DNA of 64,000 bases, taken from positions 124,001 through 188,000 of the forward strand of contig JAUHWG010000018.1 of NCBI GenBank assembly GCA_030424595.1. Reading direction: 5' to 3'. The notes under the pieces are model-generated. The model saw only the letters and a program-made list of their open reading frames with translations. It had not been told where the DNA came from and ran no database searches. Every line of letters starts with the position of its first letter. Positions within the stretch are counted from its first letter, which is position 1. Of the stretch, positions 1 through 7,847 are shown one piece after another. The DNA is from Polyangia bacterium. Lineage in GTDB: Bacteria > Myxococcota_A > Polyangia > Nannocystales > Nannocystaceae. Position numbers and translations under genes: made by a program.

Positions 1-66
1 AGGTGAGCGCTCACCCACACGGATACAGAGCGAAGCGCGGAACCCGTGTCACTGACGATTCTACGC
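1..66. repeat. Direct repeat copy A with palindromic head
   Basis: This 66-bp block recurs at 298-363 with about four mismatches. It opens with the perfect 14-bp palindrome GGTGAGCGCTCACC (2-15). It then has a stem-loop framed by ACACGG and CCGTGT that contains a smaller GCG...CGC arm pair. The differences fall mainly inside the loop. The palindrome plus structured tail suggests a protein-binding or RNA-level element rather than coding sequence. Confidence 0.7.
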
Positions 67-297
67 CCGGTAGCGGAGCCCAGGAAGACTTGCTCGGGCG
101 AGCGAGGGGCGACGGATGGGACGCAGCGGGAGGACCCGTGCCTCGCGCGGAGACACGCGTACCCTGTCTCTTCAAGAAGACCAGCCTCACCCGTGGCGAG
201 CACGTGGCATGGGAGGACCCGCGTCCGCGAGGGACCCGCCTCGTCGCCCCTCGCCCGCCCGCCTACAGCCCCCAAGCTCCGCCCCTCGCCAAGCACG

Positions 298-363
298 AGG
301 TGAGCGCTCACCCACACGAATACAGCGCGAAGCGCAAAACCCGTGTCACTGACGATTCTACGC
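298..363. repeat. Direct repeat copy B with palindromic head
   Basis: This is the second copy of the 1-66 block, with the same palindrome at 299-312 and the same nested stem-loop. The 231 bp between copies and the stretch to 567 hold no convincing gene. An open plus-strand frame crosses both copies, but it only repeats the same peptide twice and has no recognisable domain. I see nothing else in 364-567. Confidence 0.7.
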
Positions 364-567
364 GGGTTGTCTAGGACGCCTCACAGCAGCGCTTATTTCA
401 GGGCTAGGAGGCCGTGGCAAAAGTCCCGCGGGCGCTCTCGCTTGCCCTCGTCGGCCCTCTCGGTTCGGCGAAAACTTGCGGTACGGCCCGGTACAGCGGC
501 GCTTCGTCGAAGCGAAGAGGACCAACGATTGCTGCGCGAGAGCCCACGGGACTTTCACCACGGCCAC

Positions 568-1296
568 CTAGGCCGCGCTTTGGAACACGTCCCCGACCTT
601 GCAGTGGCTGATCCACGGCGCCGGGGCGATGAAGCGCGCCAGCGCCTGGGTCTTCGTCCGCTCCTCGAGGGCGCTGGCGTAGATCTGGGCCACGTTCGTC
701 GGCCAGTGCCCCTGCAGCTCCTCGAGCGTGAACGCGGAGCGCCAGGGGTTGGGTCCTGCGTCGTGGTCGCGCAGGTGGCGGACGATCCAGCCGCGGAGGA
801 ACTCGAAGTTCGACGCCGGTATGGCGCCCTCCGGGAGGGTCCGGCTGCGAACACGGAGGGTCACCTCGGGCTCGGCGAGCGGTCGCAGGTCGGGCCGGAG
901 GAGCGCGCATAGGCTGTGGGCGACGAAGAACGCGGGGCGCAGCGCTTCGTCGAGATCGACGTAGTGAGCATGGAGGTCCGCCGCCGGCTCGGCGAAGGCC
1001 GCGAGGGTCGCCTTGACCTGCCGCTTCTTCCCCTTCAGCCGCCGCGCCTGGGGGGCGAAGCTGAGCTCGCCGACCTCGCGGAGCAACTCGGCGAGCTCCA
1101 GTTCGGCTACCCTCGCGCGCAGCCACGCGACCTGCTCCCCCCGTCCGACCTTCTCGCCCTTGGTCTTGTAGCGCTTGACCAGCGACGCCAGCCCCGCCGG
1201 GATCGGCTCATGTGGCGGCCTTGCCAGGTACGAGGTCGCCAATGGTCGCGGCTGCGATTCCACGGAGGTGACCTCCACGTCATAGAATCGGGTCAT
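568..1296 (-). CDS. Hypothetical protein, 242 aa
   Basis: I do not recognise this protein. It has no signal peptide or membrane segment. The first half is rich in charged residues (Lys/Arg around residues 40-55 and 85-95), and an Ala/Leu/Glu-rich part at about 55-85 could be helical. The C-terminal third has several Trp residues. The ATG at 1296 is favoured because TAGAAT, a good -10 match, lies 9 nt upstream on the minus strand (1306-1311), which fits a near-leaderless transcript. The gene is monocistronic and divergent from the lipoprotein gene at 1401. Coding potential is supported by the long open frame and GC-rich third positions. Confidence 0.65.
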   Translation of the reverse strand: MTRFYDVEVTSVESQPRPLATSYLARPPHEPIPAGLASLVKRYKTKGEKVGRGEQVAWLRARVAELELAELLREVGELSFAPQARRLKGKKRQVKATLAAFAEPAADLHAHYVDLDEALRPAFFVAHSLCALLRPDLRPLAEPEVTLRVRSRTLPEGAIPASNFEFLRGWIVRHLRDHDAGPNPWRSAFTLEELQGHWPTNVAQIYASALEERTKTQALARFIAPAPWISHCKVGDVFQSAA

Positions 1297-1400
1297 CGTC
1301 TGTGGATTCTAGCGCTCGCGCCTGAATTCGCCCACACCTGCCGTAGAGCCGTCGACCTGCGCTCCTTGTCGACGCTTGACCGCTGTGCGACCGTGGGAGC

Positions 1401-2132
1401 ATGCGCGCGTGCCGAGTCAGCTCCACGGTCATCTTCGCCGCGGCGCTCTCAGCCTGCACTGCGCCCGCTCCTGCCGCTGAGGACCCGGACTTCGAGAGCG
1501 CGGAGTACAGGGCCGAGCGCGAGGCGATGCGCCGCGAGGTCGCGCCGATCCGGGCTGCGTTGATCCGGGACCTCTATCACAGGTGGGACGAGCTCGCGGC
1601 GGCTCGGGCCGGCATCCCCCCCAAAGATCACGCGTGGTGGCGTGAGAACATCGAGTGGTTGCGACCGCGTCTCGGCGCCTGCGGTGCGCCCGAGGCTATC
1701 GACGCCCACGCGACCGCCTCCCACGGGCGCTTCCGCTACCCCTGCGAGAATGGGGCGCTCGAGCTTGAGATCTGGATCGACTACGGCCTCGTCGACCGCG
1801 TCCGCTTCGGCGGTCGCGGGATTGAGGCGCCGGAGCCAGTGCGGGCCGCTGCCGAGGAGGTGGTCGCGGCCATGCCTCTCGGCGATGTCGAGCTCGATCG
1901 CTGGCCCGCGGGCGACGACTTCATCAGCGACTTCGCGGTCGGCCTCGGACGCTGTGAGATCCGCGGCACCGACATCACCGGCGTCCGCGGCGGGCTCTTC
2001 TATCTCGAGTGCGAGGGAGGGGACGCGCATTTCAAGGTCGGCCTCGATCATCGCGACGGCCTGCCCCGCGTGCTCCGGCTCTGGCCTCCGCAGGACGAGA
2101 GACACCGATACCGCGGGCGCTTTGGGGTATGA
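1401..2132 (+). CDS. Predicted lipoprotein, 243 aa
   Basis: The N-terminus is a short export signal ending in a lipobox (Leu-Ser-Ala-Cys, Cys at about residue 19), so the mature protein should be a lipid-anchored envelope protein. After a Pro/Ala-rich linker there is an Arg/Glu-rich helical part (about residues 30-70). The remaining 150 residues look like a compact alpha/beta domain with four well-spaced Cys residues that could form disulphides. No known family is recognised. The ATG at 1401 is the only start that places the signal sequence correctly. The stop codon is followed directly by a 5-bp satellite. Confidence 0.7.
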   Translation: MRACRVSSTVIFAAALSACTAPAPAAEDPDFESAEYRAEREAMRREVAPIRAALIRDLYHRWDELAAARAGIPPKDHAWWRENIEWLRPRLGACGAPEAIDAHATASHGRFRYPCENGALELEIWIDYGLVDRVRFGGRGIEAPEPVRAAAEEVVAAMPLGDVELDRWPAGDDFISDFAVGLGRCEIRGTDITGVRGGLFYLECEGGDAHFKVGLDHRDGLPRVLRLWPPQDERHRYRGRFGV

Positions 2133-2195
2133 GCCCAGAGCAGAGCAGAGCTGGGCTGGGCTGAGCAGAGCAGAGCAGAGCAGAGCTGAGCTCAG
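2133..2195. repeat. Pentamer satellite AGAGC/GGGCT
   Basis: About twelve 5-bp units, AGAGC with interspersed GGGCT, begin immediately after the TGA of the upstream lipoprotein gene. A similar GGGCT run follows the stop codon of the lipoprotein gene ending at 20376. It may form imperfect hairpins, but there is no T-run typical of an intrinsic terminator. Confidence 0.8.
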
Positions 2196-2240
2196 CGATG
2201 GCCTCAGGCCCGTGACCAACGAGCACCCCGTCGGGAGTTG

Positions 2241-2660
2241 CTAGTCTCGCGCGGGTCGCCACAGGGGGCCGACCGCGGCGAGGAGAACGAGCACGTTGAA
2301 GAGCGCGTTCGAGGGGGTCCCCGAGGCGATCGAGCCTGCGCTGTCGAGGACAAACCATGCGAGGAGGCCGGTCAAGACGGCCCGTCGTACCGCCTCCGGG
2401 TCGGCGTCGTAGGCTCGCCCAGAGAAGCACCAGATCATCACGCCCCAGCCGAAGAGAAAGCCCCCCGTGAGGGCCGAGAGAAAGCGCGTGTCCGGCGAGG
2501 CATAGCTCTGGACGCCGTCCAGGGGCCAGCTCAGGAGGTCGAGGGTCCAGCGCGCCGGCTCCGAGGTGGCGACCATCGTCCCCAGCGCGAATACGGGCCC
2601 AAACGAGCCGACGACGAAGGCCGTTATCTTCAGCCAAAACCTGTGAAACTCGCGGGACAT
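2241..2660 (-). CDS. Small integral membrane protein, 139 aa
   Basis: Four hydrophobic segments (about residues 10-30, 60-80, 92-108 and 118-133) predict a four-helix inner membrane protein with short polar ends. The start at 2660 (Met-Ser-Arg-Glu-Phe) is preferred over an upstream in-frame ATG at 2678 because an AGGAGG-type Shine-Dalgarno lies 6-8 nt before it. The protein resembles uncharacterised small membrane proteins of proteobacteria; no function can be assigned. It is convergent with the upstream lipoprotein and divergent from the XRE regulator at 2910. Confidence 0.7.
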   Translation of the reverse strand: MSREFHRFWLKITAFVVGSFGPVFALGTMVATSEPARWTLDLLSWPLDGVQSYASPDTRFLSALTGGFLFGWGVMIWCFSGRAYDADPEAVRRAVLTGLLAWFVLDSAGSIASGTPSNALFNVLVLLAAVGPLWRPARD

Positions 2661-2851
2661 CGCAGCTCCTCCTGTCAATCGTGATCGGTCTAGCGGAGGC
2701 GAGATGGGGCGACAACTACCTCAGAGGTAAGGGTCGCCGCGCTCCGTGCTGTCTGGAGGTCGCGTCTGCGCAGGCGACTGGAGGGGCACGGTCCATGACT
2801 CCGCCCCAGCGCCCTGCGTCGGCCCTCTCGGATCGGCCCAAGCCTGGACGT

Positions 2852-2862
2852 TTGTCCGACAA
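2852..2862. promoter_or_regulatory. Candidate operator TTGTCCGACAA
   Basis: This is an odd-centred perfect palindrome (TTGTC-C-GACAA) in the 249-bp divergent gap, 48 bp before the ATG of the XRE regulator. Short palindromes of this form are plausible self-operators of XRE regulators, but binding by this protein is inference. Confidence 0.4.
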
Positions 2863-2909
2863 TACGGTGTTCTTCGAGGCCGACGGCCGCGGCTGGTAGG
2901 GTCGTGGGG

Positions 2910-3683
2910 ATGAACGAGTTCGCCCAGGCCCTCAAGAGCTGGCGGAAGACACGACGGTTCAGCCAGCTCGCGCTCGCGGTCGAGGCCGACGTCTCGACGC
3001 GTCATATCTCCTTCCTCGAGACGGGTCGCTCGTCACCCAGCCCCGAGATGATCCTACGCCTGGGGGACGCCCTCCAACTGCCTCTGGCGGCGCGCAACCA
3101 AATGTTGACACTTGCCGGCTTCGCGACCCGGTATCCCGCGCGGGAGTGGAGCGCGGAGGCGATGGCCCCGGTCCGCAGGGCCTTGGAGCACACGCTCGTA
3201 GGGCACGCCCCCTATCCCGCGGTCGCGGTCGACCGCCTCTGGTCTGTGGTGCGGATGAACGAGCCCGCCCGCGCCCTCTTCGCCCCGCTCTCCGTCGGCG
3301 AGGGGGACAGCTTGATCGAGCTGATGCTCTCAGAGGCAGCGCCGGCGATCATCGAAAACTGGCCCGAGGTCGCCCACCACGCGGCCCTCCGCTTGCGGAC
3401 GGAGAGCGTCGCCCTCGGCGGTGTCGCCGAGCTCGATCGGGCCGCCGATGCGCTCGGCCGAGTGCCGGGGTATGAGCCCTGCGACGCGGGCCCCGTGGTG
3501 CCGACGATCTTTCGCCTCGGAGAGGTCCGCCTCTCGCTCTTCGCGACGATCGCCCAGTTCGGCACCCCCGAAGACCTCACCCTCGCGGATCTGCGGCTCG
3601 AGCTCTACTTTCCCAGCGATCGGGCGACCGAGCTCGCGCTGCGGGCGATGGCCTCTGCGGGCGAGCGCACCGCGGACGGATGA
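2910..3683 (+). CDS. XRE-family regulator with MmyB-like ligand domain
   Basis: A cytoplasmic DNA-binding regulator of 257 aa. Residues about 6-60 form an HTH_3 domain (RKTRRFSQLALAVEADVS, then HISFLETGRSSPS). Residues about 95-250 match the MmyB-like PAS-type ligand-binding domain, which contains VVRMNEPARALF and ends with LELYFPSD. This two-domain layout is common in actinobacterial and proteobacterial one-component regulators that often act on an adjacent oxidoreductase or on themselves. The ATG at 2910 is chosen over the GTG at 2904 because TAGGGT (2897-2902) lies 7 nt upstream of the ATG but only 1 nt from the GTG. Its target is unknown; the divergent membrane protein gene at 2660 is the obvious candidate. 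Confidence 0.85.
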   Translation: MNEFAQALKSWRKTRRFSQLALAVEADVSTRHISFLETGRSSPSPEMILRLGDALQLPLAARNQMLTLAGFATRYPAREWSAEAMAPVRRALEHTLVGHAPYPAVAVDRLWSVVRMNEPARALFAPLSVGEGDSLIELMLSEAAPAIIENWPEVAHHAALRLRTESVALGGVAELDRAADALGRVPGYEPCDAGPVVPTIFRLGEVRLSLFATIAQFGTPEDLTLADLRLELYFPSDRATELALRAMASAGERTADG

Positions 3684-3771
3684 TCCCCCGACCGCGCTGG
3701 GATCCAGGCGCCGAAGGTGGGCGAGCCTGCGCTTGTCTTCGGAGGCCGCGGCAAGAGGTCGTCGCTCTAGC

Positions 3772-3805
3772 CCTCGGTCGGCTCGGTCGGCTCGGCTCGG
3801 CTCGA
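3772..3805. repeat. Short CTCGGTCGG-type tandem repeat
   Basis: Three to four degenerate copies of a 9-10 bp GCTCGGTCG unit lie in the gap between the convergent XRE and macrodomain genes. The gap (3684-3861) holds no gene. Confidence 0.5.
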
Positions 3806-3861
3806 AGCCAAGAGAACCGACGAGCGCGGCGCGAGGTCGGGGGGGTCGAGGGGCTGCGGGC

Positions 3862-5385
3862 CTACGAGGGATCCGGTGGGTCGTCGTGGCGGGTCCGGCT
3901 CTCGAGGAGGATCCTATCGGCGAGGCGCTCGCAGAGATCGACGACGAAGGCGCTGCGGGCCAGCCCTTCGATCCACGCCGGGCGGATCGCCGCGCGGCCG
4001 TAGAGCGCGCCCGCCAGGGCTCCGGTGACCGCCCCGGTGGTGTCGGTGTCCTCGCCGAGGTTGATCGCGGCGAGGACTGCGGCCTCGTAGCCTTGATGGT
4101 TGGCGATCGCCCAGAGGCTGGCCTCGAGGCAGTGGAGCACGTAGCCGCTGCCGCGGATCTCCCCTCGGCCGGTGCGGAGCACCGAGCCGCCCAGGATCCT
4201 CCCGAGCCGCGCGGCCTCGTCGTCTGGCAGGTGAGGGCCGAGGGCGTCGGCGGCCCGGGCCATCGATCCCTCGAGCCCGTCGCCGTCGAGGATGCCGGCG
4301 ACTAGGAGCGAAGCGTAGGCGCAGCAGAGCTTCGAGCGGAGGTGGGCGTGGGTGAGGCCGCTGACCTCAAAGGAGCGGCGGACGATCGTCTCCGCGTCCA
4401 GTCGGTGGCAGTAGCAGCTCAGCGGCATGATCCGCATCAGCGAGCCGTTGCCGTTGTCCATCTCGTCGCGGCCTCCCCACTCGGGGGCGCCACCGTCCGT
4501 GAAGCGGCGGATCGCGTGGGAGGTGGCGATGCCGACGTCGAAGACCTCGCCGTGCGGGCTCATCTCGGCGCGGTCGAGCCAGCCGGCGAAGCGAGCCATC
4601 ATGTCGGCTGGATCGTAGCCGCGCTCGACGAGGCTGGCGGCGGTCGCCAGGGCGAGGGAGGAGTCGTCGGACCAGGTCCCCGGCGGCTGACCGTGGGTGC
4701 CGTGGCCGATCATGTCCGTCAAGGGTTGGCGGTCGAGGGTCTCGCGGCGGTGAAACTCGACCGGCACCCCGAGGGCGTCGCCGACGACGAGGCCGAGGAG
4801 CCCGCCGATGATCCTCTCGCGCAGGTCTGCGCTGCGGCGCTCGCTCTCCGCGGCGGGGCCTCGCCCTCGGCCCCCGTCGAGGAGCTCCGCGTAGGCCCGG
4901 TAGACGTCGTCTCCGAAGCAGACCAGCTCGATCCGCTCGAAGGCCGTCGGCTCCGCGGCGAGGAACGAGCAGATCGTCCGCAGGGCGACCGCGCAGGCGG
5001 CCTCGACCGGGTAGCCGTAGACCCCGCAGGAGATCGCCGGGAAGGCGATCGTCCGGGCCCCGTGCTCGCGGGCGAGGGCGAGGCTGCGTCGGTAGCAGGA
5101 CGCGAGGAGCTCCTCTTCACCCTGCCCCCCGCCGGCCCAGATCGGACCCACGGTGTGGATCACCAGGCGCGCCCGCAGGCGATGGCCCCCGCTGACCTTC
5201 GCCTGTCCGGTCAGACATCCCCCGAGCTTGCGGGTCTCGGCGAGCAGCTCGGGTCCGGCGGCGCGGTGGATCGCGCCGTCGACCCCACCGCCGCCGAGGA
5301 GAGAGGTGTTGGCGGCGTTGACGATCGCGTCGACCTCGAGGGTCGTGATATCGCCGCGGCGGAGGATGATCGTCGGCTCTCCCAT
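3862..5385 (-). CDS. Macrodomain / ADP-ribosylglycohydrolase fusion
   Basis: A 507-aa cytoplasmic protein with two ADP-ribose-processing domains. Residues about 1-170 are a macrodomain of MacroD type, with the NAAN motif at about 23-26, the Gly-rich loop GGGGVDGAIHRAAG and the ISCGVYGYP segment that frame the ADP-ribose pocket. Residues about 195-495 are an ADP-ribosylglycohydrolase (DraG/ARH) domain. Its metal-binding acidic motifs are GTWSDDSSL near the start and GEDTDTTG near the end, matching the two-metal site of the family. Both domains therefore appear competent. Together they could remove mono-ADP-ribose from Asp/Glu-linked and Arg- or Ser-linked sites, or act on DNA or free ADP-ribose species. 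Divergent from the TetR gene at 5473, 87 bp away, which probably shares or controls its promoter. No ADP-ribosyltransferase or NAD-using toxin is nearby. Confidence 0.9.
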   Translation of the reverse strand: MGEPTIILRRGDITTLEVDAIVNAANTSLLGGGGVDGAIHRAAGPELLAETRKLGGCLTGQAKVSGGHRLRARLVIHTVGPIWAGGGQGEEELLASCYRRSLALAREHGARTIAFPAISCGVYGYPVEAACAVALRTICSFLAAEPTAFERIELVCFGDDVYRAYAELLDGGRGRGPAAESERRSADLRERIIGGLLGLVVGDALGVPVEFHRRETLDRQPLTDMIGHGTHGQPPGTWSDDSSLALATAASLVERGYDPADMMARFAGWLDRAEMSPHGEVFDVGIATSHAIRRFTDGGAPEWGGRDEMDNGNGSLMRIMPLSCYCHRLDAETIVRRSFEVSGLTHAHLRSKLCCAYASLLVAGILDGDGLEGSMARAADALGPHLPDDEAARLGRILGGSVLRTGRGEIRGSGYVLHCLEASLWAIANHQGYEAAVLAAINLGEDTDTTGAVTGALAGALYGRAAIRPAWIEGLARSAFVVDLCERLADRILLESRTRHDDPPDPS

Positions 5386-5435
5386 GCCCTGGATGATGGC
5401 AAAAAAGAGGGGGCGCAGAGGGTCTTCGCGGCTGG

Positions 5436-5465
5436 TTGACCGTGATCCTTCGTCGGGTCAATAAT
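5436..5465 (+). promoter_or_regulatory. Promoter/operator between macro-ARH and TetR genes
   Basis: TTGACC (5436-5441) and AATAAT (5460-5465), spaced 18 bp, form a sigma-70-like promoter reading toward the TetR gene. The -10 ends 7 nt before its ATG, predicting a leaderless message. TTGACC also pairs with GGTCAA (5456-5461) as an inverted repeat with a 14-bp spacer, a reasonable TetR operator covering the promoter. Confidence 0.5.
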
Positions 5466-5472
5466 CCGCCCC

Positions 5473-6237
5473 ATGGTCAGAATGATGCGAGAGGGGCGTC
5501 TGCGCGCCCCCGCCAGCGACGCCACCGAAGGGGGCAGCGGAGGGGGCCTAGGCCTGGCCGAGGGCGATGGCGACGGCCCGACCGGGCCCTCCCCCGAGGA
5601 GCTCGCCCGCCGTGAGGAGCGGCGACTGGCCCGCAAGGCGAGGCGCCGGGCGAGCCGACGGGAGGCGCTCCTCGACTCCGCCCGCGAGGTGATCATCGAC
5701 GAGGGGCTGGCCTTCACGATGGACAAGGTGGCCGCCGGCGCCGACGTCTCGAAGCCTGCGCTCTACTACTATTTTCGCTCCAAAGAGGCGCTGATCGGCG
5801 CCCTCGCGGTCGAGGTCCTGCGGGTCGAGACCGAGACCCTCGGGCGGGTGATCGTCGACGCCGAGAGCGGCCTCGAGGCGCTCGCGGCCTCGGTGAGGGC
5901 GAAGATCGAGCTCTACCGCCGGGACCCCGACGCGTTTCGGATCCTCTATCTCTGGGCGCCGATGCTGGGGGTCGGCGAGGGGGTCCGGCGCAGCGAGATG
6001 CTGCCGCTGCAGGAGGTCGTCACCCACGCCCTCGAGGCGAAGCTCATCCGCGATCGCGAGCGAGGTCGGATCGACCGCGCCGCCGACCCGCATCGCCTGG
6101 CGATGATCGCCTGGACGAGCGCCCAGGGGATCTTGAGCCTGGTCTTGGGGGCAGGCGATCCGGAGACGTCGCCGCACTCGCTGGACGAGCTGTGCGAGGA
6201 GGCCTGTCGGATCCTCCTGCGGGCGACGGCGGCCTAG
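5473..6237 (+). CDS. TetR/AcrR-family transcriptional regulator
   Basis: A 254-aa protein. The first ~55 residues are a Gly/Pro- and then Arg-rich extension (Arg/Ala-rich at about 40-60). The canonical TetR HTH follows at about 60-110: REALLDSAREVIIDEGLAF, then MDKVAAGADVSKPALYYYF with R-S-K-E-A-L. The C-terminal ~140 residues are the helical ligand-binding domain, which is not assignable to a ligand. The basic N-terminal extension is longer than usual for the family. The start follows a promoter-like element by 7 nt; a second in-frame ATG lies at 5482. Divergent from the macro-ARH fusion and likely its repressor. Confidence 0.88.
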   Translation: MVRMMREGRLRAPASDATEGGSGGGLGLAEGDGDGPTGPSPEELARREERRLARKARRRASRREALLDSAREVIIDEGLAFTMDKVAAGADVSKPALYYYFRSKEALIGALAVEVLRVETETLGRVIVDAESGLEALAASVRAKIELYRRDPDAFRILYLWAPMLGVGEGVRRSEMLPLQEVVTHALEAKLIRDRERGRIDRAADPHRLAMIAWTSAQGILSLVLGAGDPETSPHSLDELCEEACRILLRATAA

Positions 6238-6935
6238 CCTTCGGGGTGGCGGTCCTGCGCGCTCGCGTGGTCCCCGTGGTCCTGCGTGCTCGCTCTCCGC
6301 CTGACCTCGACGACGGCCGCCGCTGCGTGGATTGTGGCTTGTGCGTGGAGGTTCGGGGATACGTGGGCCTGAGCTCGTCGAGCTTGCGCGGGGCTCTTCT
6401 CAGGCAGAGCTCGAAGCCTCGCGGTAGGCGAACCCGGCGAAGGATGAGCTGACCTAAGTGACAGGATCTTTCGTCGGTCGAGCGGGGCTGGATCGAGGTC
6501 GGATCGAGGTCGGATCGAGGTCGGATCGAGGTCGGATCAAGGCCGGATCAAGCCGGATCGAGGCCGGATCGAGGCCGGATCGTGACCCGGAGTCGGCTCG
6601 ATCCCGTCGGCCCGTGTCCCTCCCAGGTGATCGAAACGCGCATCTGCGCGGGCTCAGAGCCGCGAGAGGGGCGGCGAGTGTTGCAAATCGACAACACTCG
6701 CGGAGCGGCGCGGCGGTGGCTCGCTGCGAAGTTCTGTGCACGCTTGTCCGGATCGAAAATGGGGATCGTCGGAGGAGACGCCGCCTGCCGCTCGACGGTC
6801 GCTCTTGGGGCTCTTCGACCACGGCGGGCGGCGCTGTGATCGTTGGATCGCACCAGCGCCTGTGATCTCGAGCGCGACGTTTGTTTGCGGTTCTCGGGCC
6901 TCTTGCTCCACCATTTTAGGGAGATGAAGCCGTCG
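6238..6935. other. Gene-free stretch with 11-bp tandem repeats
   Basis: No convincing gene is seen in these ~700 bp. The centre is occupied by the 6490-6587 tandem array. Open frames here are short, lack domains and overlap one another on both strands. The segment must hold the promoter of the hydrolase gene, but I cannot place it. Confidence 0.6.
6490..6587. repeat. Nine-copy 11-bp tandem repeat GGATCGAGGTC
   Basis: Four perfect copies of GGATCGAGGTC are followed by five variants (GGATCAAGGCC, a 10-bp GGATCAAGCC, two GGATCGAGGCC and GGATCGTGACC). The 11-bp period is close to one helical turn, so each unit faces the same side of the DNA, as in some protein-binding arrays. It may equally be a neutral minisatellite. 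Confidence 0.85.
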
Positions 6936-7847
6936 ATGACACTCCCGGAACGCCTCGGCATGCGCCTCCTCAACGCGCAGGGGCTCCCGTCTCGGTGGCT
7001 CAACACGTCGGTCGGCAAGATCCACGCGCTCGACGGTGTGGGTCGCGGAGAGCTGCCGCCGATCGTGATGATGCACGGGCTCAGCGCGAACGCGGCGGCC
7101 TACGGCGGCTACCTCCGCCGCCTGCTGCCGCTGGCCTCGCGGGTGACGGCGCCGGATATGCCGGGACATGGTCTTTCGGACATCCCGCGCGGCGGGCTGC
7201 GGAGCGAGGCGATGCTCGCCGGCGGGTTGGAGGCGCTCGATCAGCTCATCGACGAGCCGGCGATCCTCGTCGGCAATTCGATGGGCGGGCTCGGGGTCAT
7301 CCGCTACGCCCTCGCCCGGCCGGAGAAGGTCCGCGGTCTGCTCCTGGTCTCCCCCGGCGGGGCGCCGATGCAGGGGCAGGCCTTCCAGCGCTTCCTCGAC
7401 ACCTTCCGGGTCTCGACCCACAAGGGCGCGCTCGAGTTCGTCGATCGGATGTTCGCCAAGAGCACGCCGCTCGTCCGCCACGCCTTCGCGATGGGGATCC
7501 GCGATCGCTTCAGCCATCCAGAGCTGCGACGGCTGATCGACGGGCTGACCGTCGACGACATGCTCCAGGCCTCGGAGCTGCGGGATCTCCTGCCGCCGAC
7601 GCTGCTCATCTGGGGCCGTGAGGAGCGGATCCTCCCGCGCTCGCACCTCGGCTTCTTCGCCGATCATCTGCCGGAGCAGGCGGAGATCGAGGAATGGCCC
7701 GACTTCGGCCACTGCGGCTTCCTAGAGCAGCCCGAGGGGCTGGTACGCCGGACCGCCTCCTTCGCCCGTGGGATTGCTCACAAAGAGTGCTCCGGGTCAC
7801 GGTCGACGCTCACTGGCGAGCGTGACAACCTTCGCATATCGGCCTGA
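6936..7847 (+). CDS. Alpha/beta-hydrolase fold protein
   Basis: About 303 aa. It carries the oxyanion motif HGLSANAAAYGG, the nucleophile elbow GNSMGG, an acid residue in LIWGREERI and the catalytic His in FGHCGFLEQPE, so the triad is complete. This fits a lipase/esterase-type enzyme. The last ~25 residues after ASFARG look unlike the family and may be a divergent tail. The start at 6936 (Met-Thr-Leu-Pro-Glu) matches where homologous folds begin; an ATG at 6924 with an overlapping AGGGAG is the alternative. The stop overlaps the presumed CTG start of the acyltransferase gene, so a lipid-remodelling pair is likely. Confidence 0.85.
   Translation: MTLPERLGMRLLNAQGLPSRWLNTSVGKIHALDGVGRGELPPIVMMHGLSANAAAYGGYLRRLLPLASRVTAPDMPGHGLSDIPRGGLRSEAMLAGGLEALDQLIDEPAILVGNSMGGLGVIRYALARPEKVRGLLLVSPGGAPMQGQAFQRFLDTFRVSTHKGALEFVDRMFAKSTPLVRHAFAMGIRDRFSHPELRRLIDGLTVDDMLQASELRDLLPPTLLIWGREERILPRSHLGFFADHLPEQAEIEEWPDFGHCGFLEQPEGLVRRTASFARGIAHKECSGSRSTLTGERDNLRISA

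Noticed and set aside
3..374. 123-codon plus-strand frame across the 66-bp repeats
   Set aside because: The peptide repeat simply mirrors the DNA repeat; no ribosome site or domain. Kept as a repeat element only.
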